Shown here one piece after another: positions 47,221 to 58,746 of a stretch of DNA of 64,000 nucleotides. The position numbers and the translations under genes are program-made. The number at the start of each line of letters is the position of its first letter. The stretch's first letter is position 1. Origin of the DNA: Ambrosia x helenae (taxonomy: Eukaryota > Streptophyta > Magnoliopsida > Asterales > Asteraceae). The notes under the pieces were generated by a model. That model saw only the letters and a program-made list of their open reading frames with translations, was not told the origin of the DNA and did no database searches. The stretch is from NCBI GenBank assembly GCA_030844895.1, contig JAUTDX010007441.1, positions 36,500-100,499 on the forward strand. The letters are read 5' to 3'.

Positions 47221-47369
47221 TTGTAGACTTGTTTATATGGTGATTGATTTGTATGTTTTGTGGTGATTGTGCTAGCAACTTGCTAGTCACATTTTTGTAC
47301 ATATAATTTTGGGATGAATGGAAGTTTATGTTTGCCGATCAAAAAAAAAGTTTTGGTTTACTTGTTTAT

Positions 47370-48221
47370 AACTAGGTGTATAAACATACGCGCGTTGTGC
47401 GTTTTTTCGTATTTGTTTTTTTTTTTAAAAAAAAAATCAATGTTTGAAACCTGAGACTTCAAACCACACAAAGGCACCACAAACCACTCCACCACCAAGC
47501 CATTATACTATGTTAATAAGTTTTGTTAATTATTATAGAATCATATGTATTTATAAATAAATAAGTGTTGGAAAATAAAAATAAAAAAACCACGTTTGAA
47601 ACAGGTTTCGAACCCAAGACCTTAAAGAACACACATGCACCACAAACCACTCCACTACTATCCCATTTTGTTAATTCCTATCAAATCATATGTATTTATA
47701 TATAAATAAGTGTTGTTAATTCCACTCCACTACCAGCGTTGTAAGATGGAGGTGTAAAACCGTGTTAAGTAGCAACGACCAAAACCACGAAAATCGTAAA
47801 GAAAGAACATAAACTATTAACACCAAGTGACTTACATAACGCTAAAACATAGCAGAAAAATGAGTTGTAACAACATGTTAAGTACTAAATGAACAAAAAC
47901 CGAAAGTTAATAATATAAGATTTAGGAAGAAAATGTAACAAAGTTAATAATATAAACGTAGGGAATAAAATGTAAGTATCTAATACTCGAGGTGAGGTTA
48001 AAAATAGATGGTAATAGTATAGGGGTACGAAAAATAATTTTTTTTAAGAAAATGTCAATGTCTCATAGATGGGGGAAAGAAAATGCCAAGTCACTAATAG
48101 TGAAGGGGGAGAAAATGGAAAACATTGATATTTGAGGGGGCGACATTGTAATTCTTTTGATAGTCGAAGGGGCGAATATGTAACATTTGAAGGGGAAATA
48201 GTGTGTATATATATATATAGA
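47370..48221 (-). mobile_element. Short Helitron, minus strand
   Basis: Read on the minus strand, the 3' end is cgcacaacgcgcgtatg (hairpin-like), then a spacer and CTAG followed by T at 47370. A possible 5' end, TCTATATATATATATACAC, starts near 48221, but the preceding base is T, so this end is uncertain. No coding sequence. Confidence 0.5.
47440..47720 (-). repeat. Two tandem copies of a tRNA-like-bearing unit
   Basis: Units of about 140-150 bp at about 47440-47575 and 47600-47715 share the B-box-like tttcgaaccc, an A-box-like region (gtggagtggtttgtgg on the minus strand) and aatcatatgtatttata. The first unit has a mutated B box (tttgaaacc). Confidence 0.65.
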
Positions 48222-49493
48222 ATGATTGAGGGGCCTTATTGTAACTTTAAAACCAATCACTATTCAAAGTGATTGGTTTTTTAATATAGTGTAATTTTAG
48301 ATGGGTCTTTTAGTGTCGGGACATTTAGTTTGGAATGAAGAGAACATATAGGTGATGCAAAACAATTCACATCTATTCTTGGTTTGGTTTGGTTTGTCCT
48401 ATATTGGTGGGGAGATGGAAAATGAATGAGTTTATAAGGTGAACCCAAATGGAAGAGATTAAATTCTTTGTGTTACATTATATTCTGGCACCTACCCGCA
48501 CGCGCAGGGGGTGCAAAAATGGCTTCTGGTTCTGGAAAAATTCTTGAACCAACGCGACGCCCGCATCTGCGGACACGAATCCAATCAAGAAAAGTTAACA
48601 GAATTTAAAAGCCTATTCAGTTAGCCAATTACATGCTACACTCAATATTTAGTAGTTAGTTATTTTATAAATATCGTTGTATCTATCTCGTGAATATTTT
48701 TATCATTGTAAATATTTGGCATATAAATGCCAAATATGCCAGGATTACATTTTATTCATACTGACGTGTATGACATTTATAGGCCAAGTATTTACAAGTA
48801 ATGAAAACGTTCTCAAGAGAGATACAAGAAGAGTTATAAAATAATTAATTATCAAATATTGATTCTAGCATGTAATTATCCATGTGAACGGATTTCCAAA
48901 TTTCGCAAATTATCCGTGATTGATCCATCCGTAAAAGTATATCCTGATGCACAATTTAAACCAAATACTGCTACAATTTGGCCCGCATAAGCTTCTTGGA
49001 TGTTCTAAGTATTGACATAAGAGAGAAGACATGAATCAAAAAAAATCATGATCAATTTATTCAAAATAATTACCGCGATAATCCATCGACGGTAAGAAAA
49101 AGTTGCAGAAGAATAAGATATGAGATCGAGAGGAAAGAGATGTAATGAGGGGGCTAATAGATATAATGACATGAATGTTGTTGGTATAGCATAGAAAGTG
49201 AGAATTAGACAAGAGAATTTTTGTGAACAAAGGAGAATCATGCATCTATACCTCTTATTTATAGGAGAGTATGAACATTTGAATTAAAAAATTAGTGGGA
49301 ACGGTTATTAAATACGAATTAGGACGGTTACATAAAATGGAGGGAACGGTTATTGAGTAACCGCCACTAAACACAAAAACCGTCTAATTTAAATGGCTGA
49401 GATCGCTCTAAATCTTGATCGAACGGTTGAGATTAAACCAAAAACGGTTTCTGATAGCCGGCATCAATAGTATTTTAAATAAAAAACAATCTT
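48222..49493. other. AT-rich stretch, no gene seen
   Basis: 48700-48745 holds the palindrome tttggcatataaatgccaaa. 49285-49455 has repeated aacggtta/gaacggtt motifs before the Harbinger-type frame and could be part of that element. Terminal repeats not found. Confidence 0.5.
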
Positions 49494-49852
49494 TTGTTCT
49501 TCACAAAAATGGATCGGGCACAATGGCAAGGATGTTACCAACCTGTTATGGAGTTCTTTGATGAAGACGAGTATGGTTGTACGAGTAACGAAATCGAAGC
49601 TAATCTAAGCCAAATGCCACTACCGTCTCCGGATTTTGTAATTCCGGATTCGCAACCACCAACCGAAAGGCGAGGTGGCAGAAGTGGTGGTAGGGGTGGT
49701 GGGCCGCGGCTAGAGGTGGTGGCCGAGGACGGACGACGGCAAAAGTGGTGGTGAACCGCCCGAACAAGATGTACGACCAAAGCGTCAAGTGACGCCTTGG
49801 ACGAAAGAGGAGAAAATAGGAAGATCGAAAAGCCGGTATAACTACTTTTTTT

Positions 49853-49887
<35 letters not shown>

Positions 49888-50573
49888 TAGCCGACTATCA
49901 ACGGATGAAGGTTTTTTGGAGACGAATCAGAGAAATTTTCTACGCCCAAGTTGGGGTGATATGTGTTCGTCGGATATGATTTCCAGCCGGTGGGCCGAGA
50001 TTGGAAAACATGTTGGCTTGTTAACCTTCATAATAGGAACTCTAATCGAGTGCGTCAAAGTGGGTCTAGCGATCTTGATGTCTATTAGTTTACTTGCGAT
50101 GAGTGGAAAGATGAGGTGTTACGCAAGTACAAGTAAAACAAAACGTGGGATGAAGACTACTTGTGAAAATTCTTTGTAATTGCTCCAAATGGGTGGAGCT
50201 AATTTCGCTTGAAGACATGAGCGGAGACGGTTCATCACCAAAGCGGACCAAAACCTCTTCATCGGGTGGGTATATCTCCTCCGCAAGCGCGGATGCTCAC
50301 GTGGGGATTGACCTAAACTCTGATGAGGATCTTCCCCTGTCTCCCCTAAGTCGACCAGCTGGAAGGGACAAGGCGAAAGCTAAACAAACTGCTAATGAAG
50401 CCGATAACGGGTTCTTGGGGGAAATTAGCAAAATAAGGACTACAATGGAGATGACGGCGAAAGCTAAAGTCGATAAAGTTCGATTGAGGAACATGGACTT
50501 TTTAACGAAAGACTTTAGCAACCTACTAATGCCTCGTCGGCGATACTTCAATGAGAACAGGACCGTCTCGTGA
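49494..50573 (+). pseudogene. Harbinger-type Myb/SANT ORF, decayed
   Basis: Pieces in several frames line up with the DNA-binding accessory protein of plant PIF/Harbinger elements. N-terminal acidic region (MEFFDEDEYGC), Gly/Arg-rich linker (GGRSGGRGGG), VNRPNKMYDQSVK, then RQVTPWTKEE (SANT start). After an intron-like gap with (TA)n at 49856-49884 come GFWRRIREIF, SSDMISSRWAEIGKHVG and WKDEVLRKYK. The C-terminal part is the best preserved (50163-50573): GDGSSPKRTKTSSSGGY, GIDLNSDEDLP, RPAGRDKAKAK. Several stops and frameshifts rule out function. In databases such proteins are often mislabelled as glutathione S-transferase T3-like. Confidence 0.7.
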
Positions 50574-52964
50574 AGGAATTCGAATAAGAGCTCAACGACC
50601 AAGAGGAGTAGTTTACTAGTTTTTTTTTTTTGGTTTTTTATTAATTATGTCTTTTTAAATTTTTTTATTAATGAATATTTTATGTGTTTATTTAATTTGT
50701 GTTACAAATTTAAATATTATTAGTGGGAAGCCCGCATGTTGCTGCTGGGCAAAAAATTTCACCGCTATTACTATTATAAAACTTGCTACTTAAAAATAGG
50801 TCCAAAGGGGCGAGCACGACCGACCACATTTGTGTGCCGTCACCGCCTGTTACTAATCCCTGCCATTGCCACTCCCATAACCACTCTTGCCGAAACCTCC
50901 ACGAAACACTCTACCTACCAATGTCACCGCTGACTCCATCACATCGATTAATTCTAATGTGACGGGCCTTATGATTAGAAGTCAATTAATGTTTGTCCCC
51001 CATTGTTTTGAATTTTTCTCATTGTTTTCATTTTGATGCTTTCAAGTTTCACTTTCTAAAGCTAACCTTTTCACTTTCTTAGATAAATGTCCATAACACC
51101 TACAATATTACCGTTCATATCACTTTTCTTTATAATTAATTCGTTTATTATTTTGATTCTCTTGTTATGAGTTTGTTGTAAACTTTAACAAAATAGTTCA
51201 TTTAATATACATTTACTTGGATCGAACCATTTTAAAAGAGTTGATATGATTTATATTATTCAAGCTAAAATGCTAATGATTGATTTTATAACTGTTATTC
51301 GTACATGGTAAACAATTTTAATCGTAAAAACACTACATAAACATTGTCAATTTGTTAAAATAATTATCTTACAATTATCAACTATTAAGATATCACAAAA
51401 TAATGTATAAAATATATGACGGTCCAAAAAGTTAGTTTGTTCACTTATGAGAAAAATACTTCTGTTGATAATTTATTAAACGACTTATCAGCTTATACTA
51501 AACTTCGATCATAAAAACATTGTTAAATAATAAGGCTCATAAATATTTAGTGTGGATATTTGTATAGTGATGCTAGCCACAGAAACCTAGGGAAATATTT
51601 AAGAAGCAAATATTGAAGTGAACACCAAGCCTACTGGTATAATATGACAGCAAACAAACGGGTAATGGTGAAATTTGTAAATTTAATTATGTGTTATTTA
51701 ATAATACATTTAATGACAGTCGTAGACGGTTGTTCTTCCCAACCCACAAGAGAAATTGTGGAAGTTTCAGCCACCGTTAGAAACAGAATTACAAATGAAA
51801 TCGTAGCTTAATAGTGAGGTTGGACCGATGCTGGTGATCGTGGCCTGAAGTGCAGCAGTAGTCCCAAAGCTCTCGAACTAGGTATGTTAATCGGCAACGG
51901 TCTAATCGGAGATGAGGGAAGAGTGACGATTCTTTAGCATAATAATTACCTCAAGGGTCGTGCCGTCGTGGCGGAACTCGCGGGAAAAATCATGCAACGA
52001 ATTAACGAAGAATAGAAGAGTTGGGATCAAATTTTGTATTTCGCTATTTGTATAATGGGATGTATATACATGATCATATAAGGGTTTCGAATAGTCTGAC
52101 AATGATGAGGCTTGATGATTGTCGGTTTGACTTCACATATAGTTAACTTCGAATTTCAAACCAATGCTTGCGGTTATAATCCTCCGTCGGTTTCATCAGT
52201 GAGTTTAAGGAGAACAAAGAAAACAAAAGGTTTTCTTTGCATTTAAATTTGATATTATCCTTTTGGGTTTTAAGGATGAGACTTTTCCTATGCCATCTTA
52301 AAATTCATGTAAAATGATATGTGAAGAGTGAAGACAATGAATGTACAAGTAACAATGTATCAAGGGGTAATATGGAAAAGATTTATATAACATTTTAGGT
52401 TTAAATCATGTGTCTTTTCAAATGTCATCTTAACTTTGACAATTTGGACATATTTGCAAATGTCTCATCGTTTATAATGTAGTATAAATATAGATATAAA
52501 TTAAAAATAACAAAGTTTAAAAAATAATAATTTATAAATACTAGATAAAGCTGTTGCTCACCTCTATCCATAATAGGATCAAGCTAGTGAGCTGCAGGTT
52601 TATCACCCTACCATGTCAGCACTTACGTGGCTTAATATTAGAGGATAAAGCCATCACTCACCTCTACCCACAACTAACCTACAAATATGCGTATGTCCTT
52701 TTCACTTTCACTACTAAGAACGGTAGGTATGCCCGGAAAATTTTATATCACGAATTAGTGTATTAGTAAAGACAACACCTCTTAATTTTGAGACCCAAGC
52801 ATTCATGTGTTTACAAAAAGAAAACAAAAAAACATTCTCTCTGAACCCTTATATCTTAAGTCTCAACATTTCTTTTTCTAAACAGAAAAAAATATATATA
52901 TTCTCAGTATTGGGCCTGGCCCAATAACTAGCCCAGTGGATACGAGAGTTCATGAATACTGGAT
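50574..52964. other. AT-rich stretch, no gene seen
   Basis: About 50720-50960 is GC-richer with a 65-codon frame lacking any domain. cactcacctctatccataa/cactcacctctacccacaac occurs near 52555 and 52655, a weak direct repeat. No element termini identified. Confidence 0.5.
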
Positions 52965-53547
52965 TAGAAGTGCATACAACAGTTTTTGTAAACCCCAAAC
53001 TGGTTTGGGTGTTGACCGGTTCCAAGTCAAATCGGTTTTGGTTTGAAACCGATTCAGTTTCATACCGTTTTGGTCGGTCACGAATTGGATTTTACCCGGT
53101 TTTGGTTTGGTTTCAGTTTCGATTCCAATTCGGTTTCGGTTCCATTTTGGTTCACGGACACATGTTTTAAAATTATATAAATTACATATTAAATTTACTT
53201 TTATTAACTTTTAGTTTTTTAAGAAGAAAAATGATTTCTAATACAAAAATAAAAAACAAAGTTTAATTTGTGTTTATGGCAAAAAAATGTTTTATTTCTT
53301 AAACTGGCTTTGATTTTTTCTGGTTTCAACTGGTTTTTAGCGGTAATGGTTCGGTTCTGTTCCGGTTTTTATACCGGTTTTGGTTCTGGTTCGGTTCATT
53401 GACTGGTTTTGGCCTAGTTTTTGGTTCGGTGTTGGTTTGGGATTTTTAGTACCAGTACATGGCAAAATTGACTGTTTTGGTTCGATTCGGATTTACCGGT
53501 TTCAGTTTTTAACCGGTTTTTTTTGTGCACCTCTACTCTAGATTGTG
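52965..53547. mobile_element. CCGGTT-rich element, probably hAT-type
   Basis: Left end tagaagtgcatacaacag and inverted right end tagaggtgcacaaaaaaaa are related; between them lie many ggtttcggttcggttt-like motifs. Flanking 8-mers tactggat and ctctagat agree at five of eight positions, a possible diverged target duplication. Same type as 13457-13915. Confidence 0.6.
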
Positions 53548-54377
53548 TTCATAGTTTTTCTCCAAGCTTAAATAACAAAACAGTAAAATACACTGTTGTT
53601 CATACTGTTGTTTACCAAAATTTGAATTTGGTCTGTGGATACATTTAGTCCCTAACTTTTCCAAAGTTACATGGATAGTCTACTAGTCCCTATAGTTTAC
53701 ACTTTGTAATGCATTTAGTCCATAACTTGAACCTCCCGAAACTTTTAGATATGTTGGCTGGAGACTAAACACGTTGGAAATGTAAACCATGGGGACAGTT
53801 CGTATACTTTCGTCTTAAAAAAAGGTTAATGTAGTTCGTGCACTTTAGTCTTGAAAAACGGTTAATGTAGTCCGTTGTGTCAGACAAAATTTTGGTAAAA
53901 CAAAAGCCATCCGTGCACTTTAATCTTAAAAAAGGGTTAATGTAGTTCATTGTGTCAGACAAGAAGATGAAAAGACCGATTTGCCCTTGACTTAACAACA
54001 CAAACTAATTGTGTTTGTGTTGAAGGTTGTAACTTGTAACAAAGAAAATATACATAAAGGTTGGTTTGAGTACTTTTAAACAGAAAGATATATGTTATAG
54101 TTTTGGTAATACGTAAAGGTTGATTTTTGTAATTTTAATTAGAATATATTAGTTTTTCAACTCATTTGAATAGTGATTTAAATGAACAGTAATTTTAATA
54201 ATATTTTATTTAATTAACTGCATTATTATTTTACTATATATTATTTTATTATATTATTTTATTCAATTAACTATATTATTATTTTATTCATATTATTTTA
54301 TTCAAAAACCTTATTATATTATATACTATTAATATAAATAACATAATATTATCTAATTTCGTTACAAATTTCATGTG
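53548..54377. other. Non-coding; loosely repeated motif, no gene
   Basis: aaaaaaggttaatgtagttc-like sequence recurs three times (about 53818, 53859, 53930) with tgtgtcagacaa after two of them. 54150-54350 is extremely AT-rich. Confidence 0.5.
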
Positions 54378-54657
54378 GTACCTTATGTGTAGATTTCTTT
54401 AATTTTTTTAACGTTTACAACCAAAATGGAATCTCGATTGTATAATTCATTGATTGATCAACACCTCATCTAAATCTCGAATATAAAACGCGCAACGCGC
54501 ATGATTTTATATGTGTTACCTTATGTGTAGATTTCTTTATTTTTTTTTTGACGTTTACAACCAAAATGGAATCTCGATTGTATATTCATTGATTGATCAA
54601 CACCTCATCTAAATCTCGATTGTAAAACGCGCAACGCGCGTGATTTTATACAACTAG
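54378..54657 (+). mobile_element. Helitron 3' end, terminal ~140 bp tandemly doubled
   Basis: A unit of about 140 bp ending in aaacgcgcaacgcgc(a/g)tgattttata occurs at about 54378-54513 and 54517-54650. The second is followed by ctag (54654-54657) and T, the Helitron 3' signature. The body and 5' end to the left were not identified. Confidence 0.6.
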
Positions 54658-54897
54658 TTATATTTAAGTAAAGACATGGTTTGCAAATCAGTAACATTCT
54701 TTATAAGCTAGTGTTACCAATAAAAACAACAGATTGTACTATAGCATAAAAATAATTATAAGTTCTTGCATAATTCGGATCAACTCCTCTATGGCAAAAT
54801 TGAAATTGTTATCTCTGGTTTCAATTAACAATAATATGAGACCAACGAGGGGATAGTTAACCTGCCCAAATTAAGTCCTTTTTAAAAACTTGGAGAG
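54658..54897. other. Flank before LINE at 54898
   Basis: AT-rich, no feature. The LINE probably starts near 54885 (ttggagagatgagtg). Confidence 0.5.
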
Positions 54898-55148
54898 ATG
54901 AGTGAGAGAGAGAGAGAGAGAACGAGAGAGAGAGAGAGACAAGGAGAATGAAGAAGGGTGGGAGTATCCTCGCAGGCGAAGACGGCCAGAAAAGCTTCCC
55001 CAGCCACAGCAGCACCCCAACAACGACAGATCAACGACCTTCTTCGTCACGAATCTCCCAAGCTGGTGCTCCCTCGAAGACCTTTGGAAGAACTTTAAGC
55101 GTTACGGTAACATGGTTGATGCCTACCTCCCTGGTAGGAAAGACAAAC
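54898..55148 (+). pseudogene. LINE ORF1, 5' part (split by LTR element)
   Basis: A GA-repeat-rich leader is translated as RERERERER, then basic WEYPRRRRRPEKLPQP and the RRM start TTFFVTNLPSWCSLEDLWKN, cut after GRKDK at 55148. The RRM frame has no ATG: TGA at 54899-54901 precedes it. The ATG at 54898 is in another frame that stops within 20 codons; a two-base (GA) difference in repeat length would explain this. The rest of the gene resumes at 63043. Confidence 0.8.
55144..55148 (+). repeat. Target site duplication, left (caaac)
   Basis: caaac directly before the LTR element; identical to 63038-63042. Removing the element and one copy joins LINE codons D-K and L-G-R-Y-F-G in frame. Confidence 0.95.
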
Positions 55149-57828
55149 TGTAACACCCCAACCGATGGCGGAAACATCGAGGTGTCACGCATTGATGATT
55201 GTCCAGTAGCTCATGGTAAATAATAAGTTTCATTAATTAAATAAATGAATTACATACATTGTTCTAAAATTTGTACATCAAATGAGAAATACTAAACACA
55301 AGTCTTCAAGCATTAACTCTAATCTTCAAGCAAAGCTATAACCTGAAACATGTTAAGTTTGAAAATATTTTGGGTCAACAAAAGTTGGTGAGAATTACAT
55401 AGGTTTTGATAATCGAATAAAAATGTTGTGCAATTCATGTGTCATGGTAAGTCTAGTCCATATGTGAAAACATACTAGAAGTAAATCGAGTGCATAATCA
55501 ACCCTTGTGACTGTTATAATGTGGTACATCCCATACGCTCATGGTTCACTCGAATATGTTATGCGATAACAAACACCCACGCTACCTATGTAGGAGGCAC
55601 GTATCCGGGTGGGATTGTCAGTCCAATAGATCTATCAATGTATACCGTCGGCTGATCAATGTTAATGATTATGCTAGAATTGTGCTTACCCTAGTCATGT
55701 TCAAGACATAATGCAACATAGAATAACACATAGACACATTGATGATTGAATTGCATAAATGATGTTGTAACATGTTTCACCCCAAAAATGGTGATAAATA
55801 GAAAAGGGGCTATGTAAAACTCACCTTAGCAAAGTATTGAATTCCCTTGATTAAAGAATAGACGTGGCTCGAAAGTATCCAAATATCACCCTAAGTTCAA
55901 GATAATGAAATAAGTCTAAGTTTTCTAGTCTAATGGTATTCTAGGGTTCCTAATTTGGGGATTGACAATTGTTTGGTAGTTAATTTATAATAATAGTTAA
56001 AGAGATAATAAATAAAGAATTTAGAAATTTATTTAAAGAAAAGGAATTTTTGTAAGATCTTGATCAAAGGTTGATGTATTAAAATGTTGTAAATGTGAAA
56101 ATAATTTTTATAAAATTATTTTCTTAATTAATGAATATATAATATATTAATATTTATTTATCAACACTTAATATTAATATCTAAAAATATTAAAATTATT
56201 AAAGTTTCACATTAAATTTATATTTCTGTTTCAAATGAATAGAAATAACTTATGTAAAATTTTGGTATAAAAATATTGAAAAATGAATTTATTATGATTT
56301 ATTTATGATTAAAAATAACAAAAATCGATTAAAAATATTAAATAAATGATTTTTCAGAATTGAAAATCATTTCTGGAATGTTTACTATTTTATAAGTTTA
56401 GGATAATTTTTGTGGAATTTTATAAAATCTTTTTGATATATTTATAGAATTCTATATTTATAATAGAATAAACTAGTAATATTTATTATATATAATAAAT
56501 AAAATATTTTTTGAAAAACTAAAATTTGTATAATAAACATTGTTATTAGGTTAACACAAAATAATTTTTTTTTAGAATTTTTAGGGCACTTTTAGTATTT
56601 AAAATCTATTTTTAAAATAATGTAGAATATATAGATATATAAAAAGGAGGGAAAAAAAAGATGCATGTGCCAGGTTTCGAACCCGAGTCCCTGGCCGGTT
56701 CAATGCCTTAATCACAAGTCCAGCCACCATCTGGGCTGGACCCTGAGAACAAGGATAATCACATTTTTATTAAATGTATAGGTTCCTTTGAATATGATTT
56801 TAATTATCAAAATAAAAGAAATGGTGGTGCTTGGGATCGAACCCAAAGACCTTGGTTATAACAACACACTACCACACCATCTGCTCTATAGGTCTGGTGG
56901 TTGTTTATTTCCATTTTAGAAATTTTGAACCATTCTTGAATCATGTCATCTTCCCAAATCGAACAAAGATGAACCCTAGCCTATCAAATCGACATAATTA
57001 ACCAACAATAACCCCTGAAACTATGGGGTTATTAATCGGCCTATAACAAAGAACAAGGAAACGAGTTTGATTTATATTTACAAATGCCGAAGCTATCCAA
57101 GAAGTCAAGTCAACAGAAAAGTCAAACTTCTTTGAATTTGCGATCCAGAGTGAACGAAATAGAGAATTGAGAAAAAGGATGTAATTTTCGGCCCTTTTAG
57201 CTTGTAGGGAAGGCATTAATTTATACTAACAACACGAAATTGGATGATTTGGAAAGTTTGACCAATGTTTTAAAAAAAAGCGCGTGATTTATCAATTATA
57301 TGGAATGTTTTATGATGATTTGCTGTGTAGAGTACGTTGAATGATCTGTCAATCACCTTCCTTCCATAATCAGATATCAAAGACGCGGGATTTTGAATTC
57401 AATCGAATGGGTTGATTGGGTGTTGACTTCGTGGGTTGACCGGGTTAAATAAGGAATGTGTTAAGTTTATTTGGTTCTGAAAATAGAACACAAAAGGGTC
57501 GCGTGGCTTAGTGGTTTGTGTTGGGTGGTTTAGTGGTTGAACCGGTTTGGGACGCGGGTTCGAATCCCGGCCCAAACGGTTATTATTATTTTTTTTTTGA
57601 CGTTTTTATATATAAAAACTATGTTATCATTTATATTATGATTTTACAAGTTAAAAATGGTCATGAAATATTTTTAAGTTATTCAAAACGTCGAGAATCC
57701 AACGATTTTATAAAAATTATTAGCTTAAGGTGTTTAAAATATATATTGTTTTTTTAAAAAAAAAAGAAAAGCAAACACCCTTTTTTTATTATTAAATGAA
57801 ATTTTGGGGAAAAATAGGCGATGTTACA
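55149..57828 (-). repeat. 3' LTR of the gag-only element
   Basis: On the plus strand begins tgtaacaccccaaccgatgg and ends aggcgatgttaca. It has 51 bp (about 56664-56714) that the other LTR lacks. Three tRNA-like modules lie at about 56667-56742 (minus), 56826-56892 (minus) and 57498-57578 (plus). The middle 1 kb is very AT-rich. Confidence 0.95.
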
Positions 57829-57843
57829 GTCTCCCCTACTTTT
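57829..57843 (-). other. Polypurine tract
   Basis: On the minus strand aaaagtaggggagac lies directly before the 3' LTR start TGTAACATC, the position and composition needed for plus-strand priming. Confidence 0.85.
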
Positions 57844-58746
57844 GAAAACTTCGTCCCGAAGTTATTAAAACACAGGGTTGAGGGTGATTGGGTAGAAATT
57901 AGGGCAACTGTGGTTGGGAAAATTTTTGGGTTAAGGCACGACATGAATTTATAAATAATGGGATAATCTGCTTAGAAATAATTTGGATAAGAGGTTTGAT
58001 ATGTGTGAGTTTTAAGGATTGGATTAGGTTCGTCTGAAATAACAAGAAGAATAAGAATCTAGCAAAACACTAAACTTATAAGTTTTAGAAATCCTGAATG
58101 AAATGCATAGTTGATTGACTATAGAAACACTAAATGAACTGCTAGGTGACTAGAGTTTATAATTGGTTGAAAACCTTGATAGAATTTCACACTACCTTAA
58201 CGTACCTGTAAATCCATGATTACGTTCCGGACCGCAATCACCAATTTACCTTACATTAGGGTTTTGTGTCCTTCTATGACTCTAAACACACATGCAAAAT
58301 AACCTTGTGATTGAATCGCATACAATGTAAAATTTGAGTCCAACTGTTGAGCAGGAAGAAGACTCCTCTACCAGTTAGTGAATAGGAACCTCTACCGATT
58401 GTTGAGCAAGTTCGATAGCCTCCACCAGTCGTTGAGCAGGTTGTAGGGCCTCTCCCGACTGTTGAAAAGGCATGACGACCTCTACCAATCGTTGAGTAGG
58501 TTATTTGATACTCTACTAACTGTTGAGCAAGTACTTTATTCCCTACCCGTTGTTTGACTGAGGGTAGCAATTATTGCAAATTGATAGTATGTGGTTGTAA
58601 TGATATTAATAATGCACATTATCCAAGTGTTATGATCATACTAGATAAACCAACTCTCATATAAAAGACAAAAATTTCAACCCGAAAAGTGCGTCAATAC
58701 ATAGAATTTTAAAAAGCAAATAACATTCGAATGGTGAAGCTTGTTG
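57844..58746 (-). other. Internal non-coding region with minisatellite
   Basis: Between gag and the polypurine tract. 58341-58560 holds about seven 28-34 bp units with ctaccgattgttgagcag-like cores. 58180-58283 is the block shared with 1592-1712. No pol-like sequence in any frame. Confidence 0.8.

Larger units (their letters stand above)
41225..47349 (+). mobile_element. L1-type LINE, nearly complete but inactive
   Basis: ORF1 (RRM plus acidic C-terminal region), ORF2 (endonuclease, RT, zf-RVT), 3' UTR with a hairpin at 47268-47291, tail tttgccgatcaaaaaaaaa. The 5' end is abrupt: there is no long UTR before the RRM, so it is probably 5'-truncated. Disabling changes are a stop and a frameshift in ORF1; a CAG-to-TAG-type stop (43418), an insertion of about 0.5 kb plastid-like DNA, and a 3' frameshift in ORF2. 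ttgtttata occurs at both flanks (about 41212 and 47361), but spacing makes a target duplication doubtful. Confidence 0.88.

Noticed and set aside
41212..47370. ttgtttata as target duplication of the large LINE
   Set aside because: The right copy is 12 bases past the poly(A), so the match may be chance.
49535..49788. Minus-strand frames opposite the Harbinger-type ORF
   Set aside because: Antisense of the Gly/Arg-rich linker; the plus strand has the known motif order.
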